A stretch of DNA of 64,000 nucleotides from Tenericutes bacterium MZ-XQ (GTDB taxonomy: Bacteria; Bacillota_I; Bacilli_A; Acholeplasmatales; Acholeplasmataceae): contig CP017950.1 in NCBI GenBank assembly GCA_002838205.1, forward strand, positions 2,093,200 to 2,157,199, given 5' to 3'. A program made the position numbers and the translations under genes. The notes under the pieces are model-generated. The model had not been told where the DNA came from and searched no databases. It saw only the letters and a list, made by a program, of their open reading frames with translations. Shown here one piece after another: positions 25,979-35,721 of the stretch (position 1 is its first letter; each line of letters starts with the position of its first letter).

Positions 25979-26827
25979 TTATAACATTTTATCAATTCGA
26001 TTTTGAACATCTTTCTTGAATCTTTCTATATAATCCAACACATATGCTGAAATATCTAATGAATCATCTTCAATAAGTGGTGTTAAATCCATAGCTAAAC
26101 TCACTGCATTGGTCTTATCCACAAAATGAGATTCACTGAAGGTTGCGTTCGCAAGTCTTCTGCCAAGTGCTGCTAAGTCATAACGTTTACCACCAACGAT
26201 CTGTGAGTCAAAAACTTCAACTAAACTTGCAGCTAGATTTGGATGAGCACTCACATCAAAACTAACTTTTTCAGAATCAACCATCCAATCTAAATTTCTC
26301 CACACCTCACATCCATATACTTTTTCTGGACGATCTTTCTTATCCATTTTTCTTATCGCTTTGATGACTTTAGTTGTCACACCAATATGTGTATCATGCT
26401 TATCTGCAAGGTTGTGTGTGTATAATACTTTTGGTTTTGCTTGATTAAGTAGCATAAGCATCTCATCAACAATTTCTGTATTTTCAGGGTCTTTAACTTC
26501 TTTGCTTGGATGATCCAGTAAAGCAAGAGCTCCAAATTCACCAATAAAAGCTGCCTTTTTTTGTTCAAGTTTTCTAATGTTAATCATATCTTCATCAGTG
26601 TAGTTCTTGTATCCACCGTCTCTAGCACTTCCAGAACCGTTTGTGACAACAACTCCAAAGAACCACTCTTCTGGATTATTAAAACATTTTAAAATACCAT
26701 CATATGCCATAATTTCAATATCGTCTTGATGAGCTGCTATCGACATATAAGTTGTGCGGTTAATCGCTTCTTCAACTGGTTTACCATCAAATACAAAAAA
26801 TTCTGCGGTTGGTTTTAATAATTTCAT
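25979..26827 (-). CDS. PIG-L family deacetylase
   Basis: 282 residues with the PIG-L/LmbE zinc motif in a variant form: AAHQDDIEIMAYDGI in place of AHPDDE, plus the downstream zinc His in HNLADKHDTHIGV and a VTNGSGSARDGGY loop. The family removes acetyl groups from GlcNAc-containing compounds in the cytoplasm. It lies 13 bases after a ROK-type sugar kinase, so a joint role in amino-sugar processing (kinase then deacetylase) is plausible. It could replace a classical nagA, which is not seen in the window. The substrate is not known from sequence. Confidence 0.75.
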   Translation of the reverse strand: MKLLKPTAEFFVFDGKPVEEAINRTTYMSIAAHQDDIEIMAYDGILKCFNNPEEWFFGVVVTNGSGSARDGGYKNYTDEDMINIRKLEQKKAAFIGEFGALALLDHPSKEVKDPENTEIVDEMLMLLNQAKPKVLYTHNLADKHDTHIGVTTKVIKAIRKMDKKDRPEKVYGCEVWRNLDWMVDSEKVSFDVSAHPNLAASLVEVFDSQIVGGKRYDLAALGRRLANATFSESHFVDKTNAVSLAMDLTPLIEDDSLDISAYVLDYIERFKKDVQNRIDKML

Positions 26828-26840
26828 TTTATCTCTTCTT

Positions 26841-28241
26841 TCATTTTATTTTTGGAAGACTTGCTGCTGCAATTGATTGCCCAACACGTCTTGATTTTTC
26901 ATCTGGTAATTGTAAATTAATTCGTTTATATAAATCACTAAACTCTTGCTTTAAAACTTCTTTCGCCCATTTGATAATGAGTTCTCCACCAATACCTGAA
27001 GTTACTCTTCCTAGAACTAATACATGTTTCATTGGATAAAATCTCTGATAAAATCCTAATCCATAACCCAGATAAATTCCGATAGTTCTAAATATTTCTA
27101 ATGCACCTTCATGTTTGTTTTCAGCTAAACCTTGTACAACTTTTAATTTTTCTGCTGGTGATAAATCTGCATCAAAATGAATGTTTGCATTGGGAGCTAA
27201 TTTAATTACAGCATCTTGTGAGAAATAACTCACACCTACGCCATAATCACCTGACCATTCGTCAATTGCAGCTTCTTGATTAAAATCTACAGGAACAAAA
27301 GCTAATTCATTTAACCATCCAGTGATATGCCCTTTTTGATCGACATATCCTGCAGCCTCTGAAGTTCCCATAGCAATCCCTAAGACTTCATTGTCATCCA
27401 AACTCATCGCGCCAGCAAGTGCAGTGACATCTCCATCGTTGGCAACCTCAATTGGAATATCACCCATATCTTTTGCAATATCGATATATATGTTTTTAAT
27501 ATGTTTAGCATATAAATCGTCAGGCACTTGTCTGAATAAAGATGCAACCATTGCTTGATTATCTACATAAACACCAGCACTTGATACACCAATACCATCA
27601 ACTCTTGGCATTTTGGATGCAGCTCTTAAGATTGAATCTTTAATACCTTTGATGTGATACATTGGATCACTGTTCGTTTTAGGATGCCAAATAACTTCTT
27701 CGCTGAAGATGGCCTTCCCATCGACAACTGCAGAAACTTTTCGATCTGATCCCCCTGCATCAAAACCAATACGATACCCATTTAGATGCTTGCCTATAGA
27801 TTTAGCTTGTTCAATCTCAACGAGTTCATCTTCGTCATTAAGTATAATCACTTCAAAAGGGTGTTCATAGATACGTTCCATAAACAAGACATCGAACTGT
27901 CTAAGTCCTTGCTGTGAATACACATGTTTTAAATATTCGCCTAATGCCTTAGGTCCTTTAAACAATATTTGATATCCACCTTTAGTCCATAATAGAGCTT
28001 TAATTAGTCTTTCTAGATAAAACTCATTATCACTAATATTTGCGCTTGAATTATCAAAAACTACTGTTTGGTAGACAGATATATCGTTTTCACTTCTTTT
28101 TAAACCTATAAAAATATGTTGATATTTTAGAGATGCTTTAACTTCATTTTCAAATGCTTCTATCGCTAAAATTGCAGGACTAAAGTTTGTGTCTAAGGGT
28201 GTATCTAACGTTGATTTTTTATTGTATTTAAATGCTTTCAT
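26841..28241 (-). CDS. ROK-type sugar kinase-like (ASKHA) protein
   Basis: 466 residues, longer than the roughly 300 typical of ROK kinases because of an extra N-terminal domain of about 150. The kinase core starts at IGFDAGGSDRKVSAVVDG (phosphate 1 motif), then GIGVSSAGVYVDN, VANDGDVTALAGA and GIAMGTSEAAGYVD. The ROK zinc motif CxCGxxGC is absent. A GlcNAc or related hexosamine is the likely substrate given the PIG-L deacetylase next in the operon; this is inference. The promoter carries an ACATGT palindrome like that of rpiR, which would place the operon under the RpiR protein. Confidence 0.7.
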   Translation of the reverse strand: MKAFKYNKKSTLDTPLDTNFSPAILAIEAFENEVKASLKYQHIFIGLKRSENDISVYQTVVFDNSSANISDNEFYLERLIKALLWTKGGYQILFKGPKALGEYLKHVYSQQGLRQFDVLFMERIYEHPFEVIILNDEDELVEIEQAKSIGKHLNGYRIGFDAGGSDRKVSAVVDGKAIFSEEVIWHPKTNSDPMYHIKGIKDSILRAASKMPRVDGIGVSSAGVYVDNQAMVASLFRQVPDDLYAKHIKNIYIDIAKDMGDIPIEVANDGDVTALAGAMSLDDNEVLGIAMGTSEAAGYVDQKGHITGWLNELAFVPVDFNQEAAIDEWSGDYGVGVSYFSQDAVIKLAPNANIHFDADLSPAEKLKVVQGLAENKHEGALEIFRTIGIYLGYGLGFYQRFYPMKHVLVLGRVTSGIGGELIIKWAKEVLKQEFSDLYKRINLQLPDEKSRRVGQSIAAASLPKIK

Positions 28242-28264
28242 ATCATCACCATGCTTTCATAGAT

Positions 28265-28293
28265 ATCTTACATGTAAACATGTAAAAAGACAA
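28265..28293 (-). promoter_or_regulatory. Promoter of the ROK-PIG-L operon with embedded palindrome
   Basis: The minus strand shows TTGTCT (28288-28293), 17 bp, TAAGAT (28265-28270). The repeat TTACATGTAAACATGTAA (plus strand 28268-28285) fills the spacer and overlaps the -10, as expected for a repressor site. The core matches the palindrome in the rpiR leader. Confidence 0.55.
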
Positions 28294-28340
28294 TCGTTTT
28301 CTAACAATAAAATGCTTTTATCACATTTAAAAAAATTTTT

Positions 28341-29555
28341 TCAAAATTGATCAACAATGTGTGTCGCTGCAAGGTGTCCAGTGGATAATGCTATCGTAAT
28401 ATTATATCCTCCGATTGGTCCATGTAAGTCTGTAACCTCGCCAACAAAAAATAGATTTTTAATTGTTTTAACTTCCATTGATTTTGGATTTAGATTTTTT
28501 GTATCAATGCCTCCTTTATTCACATAAGCCTTTTCTTTATCTTCAACTTTGTCAATAACGACCTCAAACTGAGTGAGCATATCTACAATATGATTAAGAT
28601 CCTGTTTTTTTATTTCTGCGACTTTTTTATTTTCAATACGGAGGGTTTCAACAATAACACCTACAACTTTTTTTGTTGTAAATGATTCTAGTTTTTTAAT
28701 AATAAACTGATCTCCGCTTTTCATCAAATCATCCATGATTTCATCTTTAGTTTTATCAACAAGGGAAAAAGATACAATTGATTTTCCATTGTTCATTACA
28801 TCATCATAAATAAACTCAGACAAATGCATGATCACCGGACCACTCAATCCAAAATGAGTAAACAGTAAATCTCCTTGATAAGAGATTTTCTGTTGCTTCA
28901 GTGTTACTAATCTTTGAGATAAAGATACCCCTTGTAAAGCCTTAAAGTTTTCTTTAATTTGACTTGAGTACACATGAGTCTCAGCAGGTGTAAACTCATG
29001 ATAATTTATGCCTAGATGTTTCGCAAAAACAAGACCATCACCGCTACTGCCTGTTGATGGAAAACTATTTGAACCTGTAGCAACTACAACATGTTTTGCA
29101 TAAAAAGTATCAGTTTTTGTTACTAATTTAAATACATCACTTTCTTTATGAAGTTCTCTAACAGCTTGTTGATATTTAATATGATTAGGTTTTATATCTT
29201 TTAATAATGATTCTAAGACACTAAGACTTTTTTCTGTCTCTGGAAAGTATTTAAAATTATTCTCTAGAACTAATTTTAATCCATGTACTTCAAAAAACGA
29301 TATAACATCCTGTGATCCAAATTGGCTAAGTGCACTATATAAAAACCTTTTATGCTTAAAGGTTAATGTATCAATAAAATCTCTAACTGATAAATGGTTT
29401 GTAACATTACATCTTCTACCGCCTGTGAGTAAAAGTTTTTTTCCACACTTCTCATTTTTTTCTAAAAGTAAATAATTGATATTATTTTTCTCTAGGACAT
29501 TAGCTGCCATCAGCCCACCTGGTCCGCCACCGATAATTATTGTATGATAAATCAT
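28341..29555 (-). CDS. HI0933/YhiN-family NAD(P)/FAD-dependent oxidoreductase
   Basis: 404 residues of the HI0933/BaiN flavoprotein family. The N-terminal FAD motif is IIIGGGPGGLMAANVLE, then LLEKNEKCGKKLLLTGGRRCNVTNH, VVATGSNSFPSTGSSGDG, and the C-terminal FAD closing motif FFVGEVTDLHGPIGGYNI. These are soluble flavin reductases whose physiological substrate is mostly unknown. AAAGGAG precedes the ATG, and it overlaps the stop of the GDSL hydrolase gene by 4 bases, so the two form a short operon. Confidence 0.88.
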   Translation of the reverse strand: MIYHTIIIGGGPGGLMAANVLEKNNINYLLLEKNEKCGKKLLLTGGRRCNVTNHLSVRDFIDTLTFKHKRFLYSALSQFGSQDVISFFEVHGLKLVLENNFKYFPETEKSLSVLESLLKDIKPNHIKYQQAVRELHKESDVFKLVTKTDTFYAKHVVVATGSNSFPSTGSSGDGLVFAKHLGINYHEFTPAETHVYSSQIKENFKALQGVSLSQRLVTLKQQKISYQGDLLFTHFGLSGPVIMHLSEFIYDDVMNNGKSIVSFSLVDKTKDEIMDDLMKSGDQFIIKKLESFTTKKVVGVIVETLRIENKKVAEIKKQDLNHIVDMLTQFEVVIDKVEDKEKAYVNKGGIDTKNLNPKSMEVKTIKNLFFVGEVTDLHGPIGGYNITIALSTGHLAATHIVDQF

Positions 29556-30154
29556 AGTATATGCTCCTTTATATATCTGTCTATCACGTCTTTTATGACT
29601 TCATATCCTTTTGGTGTTGGATGTATACCATCATAAAATAATGCATCTCCAGGCATAAGCACTAACTGTGACTCAATATCTTTTTTAATATCAATCACAT
29701 CTAATTTGTTAATATCGCCAATATGTTCAACAAAGTCTCTAAATAACTCTAAGTCGCGATAAACATCAATGGATACATGTCCAATCGGTAACGCAAATGG
29801 TTTTATGAGGATCAGTTTTACTTCTTTAAGTGAATCTTGTATACAATGAATCAGTAATTGGTAATGATCAACAAATGAATCTTTTGTAGGTGACTGATGC
29901 AGTAAATAAGGTAACCATGCATCATTGATGCCAATCCAAATAAAACAAACATCAGGTCTTAGATCAATCACATCATGATGCACTCGCTTTAAAAGATCTA
30001 AAACTTTTTGACCTCCAATACCCCTATTAAAAAAATGAAATTGTGGATATGTTTTCTCCAGCAAATAAATAAACCCTTGTCCAAGGTCATTTGTATCTTT
30101 CATATTTCTATGTGCTTCTGTAACACTATCACCAAAAAATACTATACTTTTCAT
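29552..30154 (-). CDS. GDSL/SGNH-family esterase
   Basis: 200 residues from ATG 30152-30154, just after AGGTGA; an ATG seven codons upstream lacks a ribosome site. The four SGNH blocks are present: FFGDSVTE (nucleophile Ser), RGIGGQ (Gly), GINDAW (Asn) and DGIHPTPKGYE (Asp/His). It has no signal peptide, so it should be a cytoplasmic esterase or lysophospholipase. Substrate unknown. Operon with the HI0933-type flavoprotein. Confidence 0.85.
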   Translation of the reverse strand: MKSIVFFGDSVTEAHRNMKDTNDLGQGFIYLLEKTYPQFHFFNRGIGGQKVLDLLKRVHHDVIDLRPDVCFIWIGINDAWLPYLLHQSPTKDSFVDHYQLLIHCIQDSLKEVKLILIKPFALPIGHVSIDVYRDLELFRDFVEHIGDINKLDVIDIKKDIESQLVLMPGDALFYDGIHPTPKGYEVIKDVIDRYIKEHIL

Positions 30155-30196
30155 TTCATCACCTATTACTATCATAACAAAGTTTTACTTGGATAA

Positions 30197-30228
30197 GAAA
30201 AAAGATTAGAAGAAATCCCCTAATCTTA
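30197..30228 (-). terminator. Intrinsic terminator after lipoprotein paralogue A
   Basis: An 8-bp stem AAGATTAG/CTAATCTT (30202-30209 and 30220-30227) with a 10-base loop is followed on the minus strand by TTTTTTC, 11 bases after the stop at 30239. Confidence 0.75.
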
Positions 30229-30238
30229 CAGATATTCA

Positions 30239-31264
30239 TTAAAAAAACATCTCTAATGGTAAATCTGTTAACTCATAATCCTCTAAGTCACCAGGCATTT
30301 TTGGCATTTCAGCAAACATATCAAAAACAATTCTGCCTGAAATCTCAACTTTCTCTCTATTATGCATACTATACATATACATGTCACAACCAATTTTAGT
30401 GACTTGATTATCTTTGATTACTATGGCAATTTGTGTATCAAAAAATTCAAAAGCGCTCAATGGTTGATCAAAGATTTCATACTTATGTTCTATATAGTCA
30501 GTATTTGTCCAAGTTGACGTGTCATACATACTATTTAATATTTGATTTGCATGTTCTAAAAGTTCTTGTTTCTCTAAATCTAGAACAATGATTGTCTCAT
30601 CACCAATTTGATAAGTTCTAATCATTTCAGTAGCAAACAATGTATTGATCATTTTTTGATCATTTAGAGAAGAAACTAAATCAGAATCTACATCCGCATA
30701 ATCATCTAAAAATGTATCACTATAAATCTCATCCCACATTGCTTGAGTTATCCCAACATTTATTTTATATTTCCCATTATCCATATACGCTGAACCACCC
30801 TTGACATCCGCATCATAGTATATATTTTGATTAGAAAAATAAGCATCAACTGTTCCTGTAATGGTTTCTTCTTCATTCAGCGATTCATCTTCCATATGTG
30901 TACTTTTGATTACCGCATCAATTTCGGTGTTAGAAATCAGTTGAACTTCACTTATATCTTCTGCTAAAGATATGTATGTCTTTGATTGAAGTTTTATATC
31001 GGCTGTGTTTTCTGATATTTTAGTATATGTCCAAATATCCATAAATTCTTCTTTTACTGAAATATCTAAATCGATTGATAGTAACATAACCTCATATAAT
31101 TGTGTTTCTCCATCAATAGATGAAAGTAAATTCACAACTTCTTCAGAGCTCATAAAAACTTGATGACTCTCATCAAACTCTGGAAACGTTCCTTGATTGC
31201 CATTACACCCAGACAATAAGTATAAAGCCATGCTTAAAACAATCATAGTAAATATCTTTTTCAT
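30239..31264 (-). CDS. Lipoprotein of unknown function, tandem paralogue A
   Basis: 341 residues from the ATG behind GGGAGGACTAT. An in-frame extension upstream encodes only the 5' leader and is rejected. Lipobox LLSGC (Cys20). The rest is an acidic extracellular domain with strands such as AYFSNQNIYYDADVKGG and TQAMWDEIYSD, ending in DFYELTDLP-like acidic/aromatic sequence (DLEDYELTDLPLEMFF). It aligns along its full length with the next gene upstream (shared HWEDY-type leader, Ig-free layout, same C-terminus). No family recognised. The pair lies on separate transcripts with the same terminator-promoter junction. Confidence 0.75.
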   Translation of the reverse strand: MKKIFTMIVLSMALYLLSGCNGNQGTFPEFDESHQVFMSSEEVVNLLSSIDGETQLYEVMLLSIDLDISVKEEFMDIWTYTKISENTADIKLQSKTYISLAEDISEVQLISNTEIDAVIKSTHMEDESLNEEETITGTVDAYFSNQNIYYDADVKGGSAYMDNGKYKINVGITQAMWDEIYSDTFLDDYADVDSDLVSSLNDQKMINTLFATEMIRTYQIGDETIIVLDLEKQELLEHANQILNSMYDTSTWTNTDYIEHKYEIFDQPLSAFEFFDTQIAIVIKDNQVTKIGCDMYMYSMHNREKVEISGRIVFDMFAEMPKMPGDLEDYELTDLPLEMFF

Positions 31265-31300
31265 ATAGTCCTCCCAATGTATTCGTAACTTTATTATAAC

Positions 31301-31324
31301 AAAAAAGGAACTAAAAAGTTCCTT
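31301..31324 (-). terminator. Intrinsic terminator between the lipoprotein paralogues (copy 1)
   Basis: AAGGAACT/AGTTCCTT (31305-31324) with an AAAA-type loop, then TTTTTTG on the minus strand, directly abutting a TATAAT. The identical 20-base hairpin recurs at 32453-32472. Confidence 0.8.
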
Positions 31325-31369
31325 CATTTCTATATAGTTAAGAAAAAGATAAAAAGAAAACTCCTAATC

Positions 31370-32413
31370 TCACATATAACTATTAAAAAACATCTCTAAT
31401 GGAAATTCAGTTAATTCATAATCTTCTAAATCACTAGGCATTTTTGGCATATCTACAAACATGTCAAACACCATTGTACCTGTTAAATCGATACTCATGT
31501 CTTCTGTCTCACCAGAAATATTAAATTGATACCCCATTTTTGTCATTTGATCATCTTTAAGCACGAATGCTACTTGTAATTCAAGCTCTGTAAACATATC
31601 TAATTGCATCTCAAAATCGTTCATCTTGTATTCTTGATAATCCGCTTCAGTCCAACCAGATGTATCATACATCACATCAAGTAAGTCATTGGCATGTTCT
31701 AAAATACCTTGCTTAGTGATGTCGATGAGTACTGTGGTTTCACCGCCACTTTGATACACTTTTAACATATCTGCATCAAGCATAACGCCAATCATTTCGC
31801 TATCATCTATAGCAGTTTCTAAGTCAATACCGACATCAAGATAATCATCTACAATATCTTCTGGGCTTGTAAACACTTCATCCCACATCTCTTGTGTAAC
31901 TCCAAAGTTAAGTTTATACTTGCCATTTTCAACGACTTCAGAACTAGTTTCTAAATCAGCATTGTAATATAAGTATTGATCAGTGAAATACGCATTAAAG
32001 CTCCCTTTTAAATGATCATCTTCATCTTCCGTTGCTTCATCTACATAATTTGTTATGACTGATAAATCAATATCATTTTCAGATAACATCTTTACTTCAG
32101 CAATATCATCATTCATATACATGTATGTTGTTGATGTTAATAATAAGTCTACACTTGTATCCGATACTTTACTGCTTGTCCACATATCAGTTGTTTCACT
32201 TACTACTGACATATCAATATTTATAGATAACATCATAGCATCTTCAACTTCAGTTTCCATATTGACTGCTGATAAAAGGGTTGTTACTTCTTCAGCGGTC
32301 ATCTCAACTTCTTTGTTTTCGTTAATCTCTGGGAATTCTCCTTGATTATCTTTACATCCCACTAATAAGAACAAAGTCATACTTAAAACAAAAATACTAA
32401 ACAATTTTTTCAT
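31370..32413 (-). CDS. Lipoprotein of unknown function, tandem paralogue B
   Basis: 347 residues from the ATG behind GGGAGGACTAT. Lipobox LLVGC (Cys20). It aligns with paralogue A throughout: FPEINENKEVEMTAEEVTTLL near the start, YFTDQYLYYNADLETSS in the middle, MYDTSGWTEADYQEYK and a DLEDYELTEFPLEMFF tail. The domain is acidic and probably beta-rich; no family is recognised. The gene, its 5' leader and the hairpin in front of it appear to have been duplicated as one unit. Confidence 0.75.
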   Translation of the reverse strand: MKKLFSIFVLSMTLFLLVGCKDNQGEFPEINENKEVEMTAEEVTTLLSAVNMETEVEDAMMLSINIDMSVVSETTDMWTSSKVSDTSVDLLLTSTTYMYMNDDIAEVKMLSENDIDLSVITNYVDEATEDEDDHLKGSFNAYFTDQYLYYNADLETSSEVVENGKYKLNFGVTQEMWDEVFTSPEDIVDDYLDVGIDLETAIDDSEMIGVMLDADMLKVYQSGGETTVLIDITKQGILEHANDLLDVMYDTSGWTEADYQEYKMNDFEMQLDMFTELELQVAFVLKDDQMTKMGYQFNISGETEDMSIDLTGTMVFDMFVDMPKMPSDLEDYELTEFPLEMFFNSYM

Positions 32414-32449
32414 ATAGTCCTCCCAATGTATTTGTAACTTCATTATAAC

Positions 32450-32472
32450 AAAAAGGAACTAAAAAGTTCCTT
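32450..32472 (-). terminator. Intrinsic terminator between the lipoprotein paralogues (copy 2)
   Basis: The same 20-base hairpin as at 31305-31324, starting 8 bases after the stop at 32480 and followed on the minus strand by TTTTTG and then TATAAT. It ends the fba transcript. Confidence 0.8.
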
Positions 32473-32479
32473 CAAAGTT

Positions 32480-33028
32480 TTATAAAATGCCTAATTCATC
32501 TGCAATTTCAAGAAAGATATCATTCACTGGGAAATATTCCACATTCATCTTGTTAAATATCTCATAAGTCATATGATCTAACTTCTCAAACATATCTTCT
32601 GTGACTTCTTCTTTATTTTCCAATTTTTTTGTTAATTCTTCCTCAAAATCAATCAAATCTGCCATATCACTCTCATCATAATCATCAACACTTGCTAGTT
32701 CGTTTTGAAAATCAATAGCTGCTAATAACAAGTTGATATCCTTAGCTCTTAACTCCAAAGCTTGATAATCATTTTGATAGGGCTTTAACAATTCAGTGAT
32801 TGTCTCAATTTGATCAAATAGATAATAAAAACCTGTTTCAAATATTTGATCTTCATCATCCGAAAAATTAGGGTCATCAATCAGTTTGTCATACAAATAG
32901 TCAGTGACATCCAAAACGTGTTTAAAACGTATCAATAAATCGGAATTGTTTTCAGTCAAATACTTTAATAAATCATGGTTTTCCATTTTCCAATTTGCAT
33001 ACTCATGATACTTTAATTCATCACGCAT
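32480..33028 (-). CDS. Hypothetical acidic helical protein
   Basis: 182 residues, strongly acidic and probably all-helical, with no signal peptide or membrane segment. I recognise no family. TTGAGGTGA supports the ATG. It starts 20 bases after fba with no terminator between, so it is transcribed with fba; the shared terminator hairpin follows its stop. Confidence 0.65.
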   Translation of the reverse strand: MRDELKYHEYANWKMENHDLLKYLTENNSDLLIRFKHVLDVTDYLYDKLIDDPNFSDDEDQIFETGFYYLFDQIETITELLKPYQNDYQALELRAKDINLLLAAIDFQNELASVDDYDESDMADLIDFEEELTKKLENKEEVTEDMFEKLDHMTYEIFNKMNVEYFPVNDIFLEIADELGIL

Positions 33029-33047
33029 GATTTCACCTCAACAATAT

Positions 33048-33911
33048 TTATGCTTTGTTTTTTGATCCAAACATTTCAACTTTTTCAGTAACCACTTGTT
33101 TCATAGCTTCAACACCTGGAGCTAATAATTTTCTAGGGTCGAATCCTTTACCTTCTAAGTCTTTGCCTGCTTCAATATATTTACGAGTTGCAGCTGCGAA
33201 AGCTAATTGTAATTCTGTGTTCACATTAATTTTAGATACACCTAATGAAATAGCTTTTTTAACTTGGTCTGCTGGAATACCAGTTCCACCGTGTAATACT
33301 AATGGAATACCACCAGTTACATCTTGAACTTGTTTTAAGACTTCAAAATCTAAACCTTTCCAGTTTTCTGGATATTTACCATGGATATTACCGATACCTG
33401 CAGCAAACATATCAACACCAGTTTCTGCAATTTGACGGCATTCTTCTGGATCTGCGATTTCTCCTGCGCCAATAACACCATCTTCTTCACCACCAATTGA
33501 ACCAACTTCTGCTTCAACTGATACACCTTTTGCATGGCATGCAGCAACGACTTCTTTAGTTTTCGCTAAATTTTCTTCAAAATCATAGTGAGAACCGTCA
33601 AACATAATTGAAGTGAATCCAGCTTCTAAAGCTTTAAATGCACCTTCATATGTTCCATGATCTAAATGAACTGCAACTGGTACAGTGACATTATAGAATT
33701 CATCTAACGCTTTAACCATCGCCATCACTGTTTTAAATCCACCCATGTATTTAGCTGCACCTTCTGATACACCTAAAATCACTGGTGATTTTAATTCGTT
33801 AACTGTTTGTAATACTGTTTTTGTCCATTCTAAATTATTAATATTAATTTGAGCAACACCATAACCTTCTTTATGTGCTTTAATTAACATTTCTCTTGCT
33901 GATACTAACAT
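33048..33911 (-). CDS. fba: Fructose-1,6-bisphosphate aldolase, class II
   Basis: 287 residues, the normal length. Zinc and catalytic blocks are all present: VAVHLDHGTYEGA, FTSIMFDGSHYDFEEN, VEAEVGSIGGEEDG, AGIGNIHGKYP, LVLHGGTGIP and INVNTELQLAF. It splits fructose-1,6-bisphosphate in glycolysis in the cytoplasm. AAGGAGG precedes the ATG; a TTGTAA-17-TATAAT promoter is upstream. Confidence 0.95.
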   Translation of the reverse strand: MLVSAREMLIKAHKEGYGVAQININNLEWTKTVLQTVNELKSPVILGVSEGAAKYMGGFKTVMAMVKALDEFYNVTVPVAVHLDHGTYEGAFKALEAGFTSIMFDGSHYDFEENLAKTKEVVAACHAKGVSVEAEVGSIGGEEDGVIGAGEIADPEECRQIAETGVDMFAAGIGNIHGKYPENWKGLDFEVLKQVQDVTGGIPLVLHGGTGIPADQVKKAISLGVSKINVNTELQLAFAAATRKYIEAGKDLEGKGFDPRKLLAPGVEAMKQVVTEKVEMFGSKNKA

Positions 33912-33943
33912 TTTATATTCCTCCTTGAATTTTTATCACTTAT

Positions 33944-33999
33944 ATTATATTACAATTACCTATTTATTACAATCGATAACTGTTGTGTAAACGTTTGTG
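33944..33999 (-). promoter_or_regulatory. fba promoter with upstream palindrome
   Basis: The minus strand shows TTGTAA (33967-33972), 17 bp, TATAAT (33944-33949). The near-palindrome TGTGTAAACGTTTGTGTA lies about 10-28 bp upstream of the -35 (centre AAACGTTT near 33991). It resembles LacI-family or cre operators but has three or more mismatches to cre. Confidence 0.6.
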
Positions 34000-34005
34000 T
34001 AACCC

Positions 34006-35619
<1,614 letters not shown>

Positions 35620-35629
35620 TTATCCTCCT

Positions 35630-35678
35630 AAAAAAATATAAAAGAGTCTCCTCATTTAGGAGACTCTTTGGTGTGCCC
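35630..35678 (-). promoter_or_regulatory. pyrG leader attenuator (predicted CTP-sensing reiterative-transcription type)
   Basis: The predicted transcript starts GGGC at 35678-35675. A 12-bp perfect hairpin follows (AGGAGACTCTTT and complement, 35641-35669), then TATATTTTTTT, then the ribosome site. In Bacillus pyrG, low CTP stalls polymerase after GGG, extra G residues are added, and the poly-G pairs with the pyrimidine-rich 5' arm (here TCTCCT) to stop termination. All these parts are visible here; the mechanism is inferred by analogy. Confidence 0.75.
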
Positions 35679-35684
35679 TTGTTT

Positions 35685-35713
35685 ATTATATCAAAAACAA
35701 AAACATCATACAA
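35685..35713 (-). promoter_or_regulatory. pyrG promoter
   Basis: The minus strand shows TTGTAT (35708-35713), 17 bp, TATAAT (35685-35690), then AAACAA and GGGC as the predicted start site. It lies in the short gap after the upstream gene. Confidence 0.75.
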
Positions 35714-35721
35714 TCATATTT

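Noticed and set aside
31265..31327. Longer N-terminus for lipoprotein A (and the equal one for B)
   Set aside because: The extra codons are the translated 5' leader shared by both paralogues; the ribosome site lies inside them and the lipoprotein signal starts after it.
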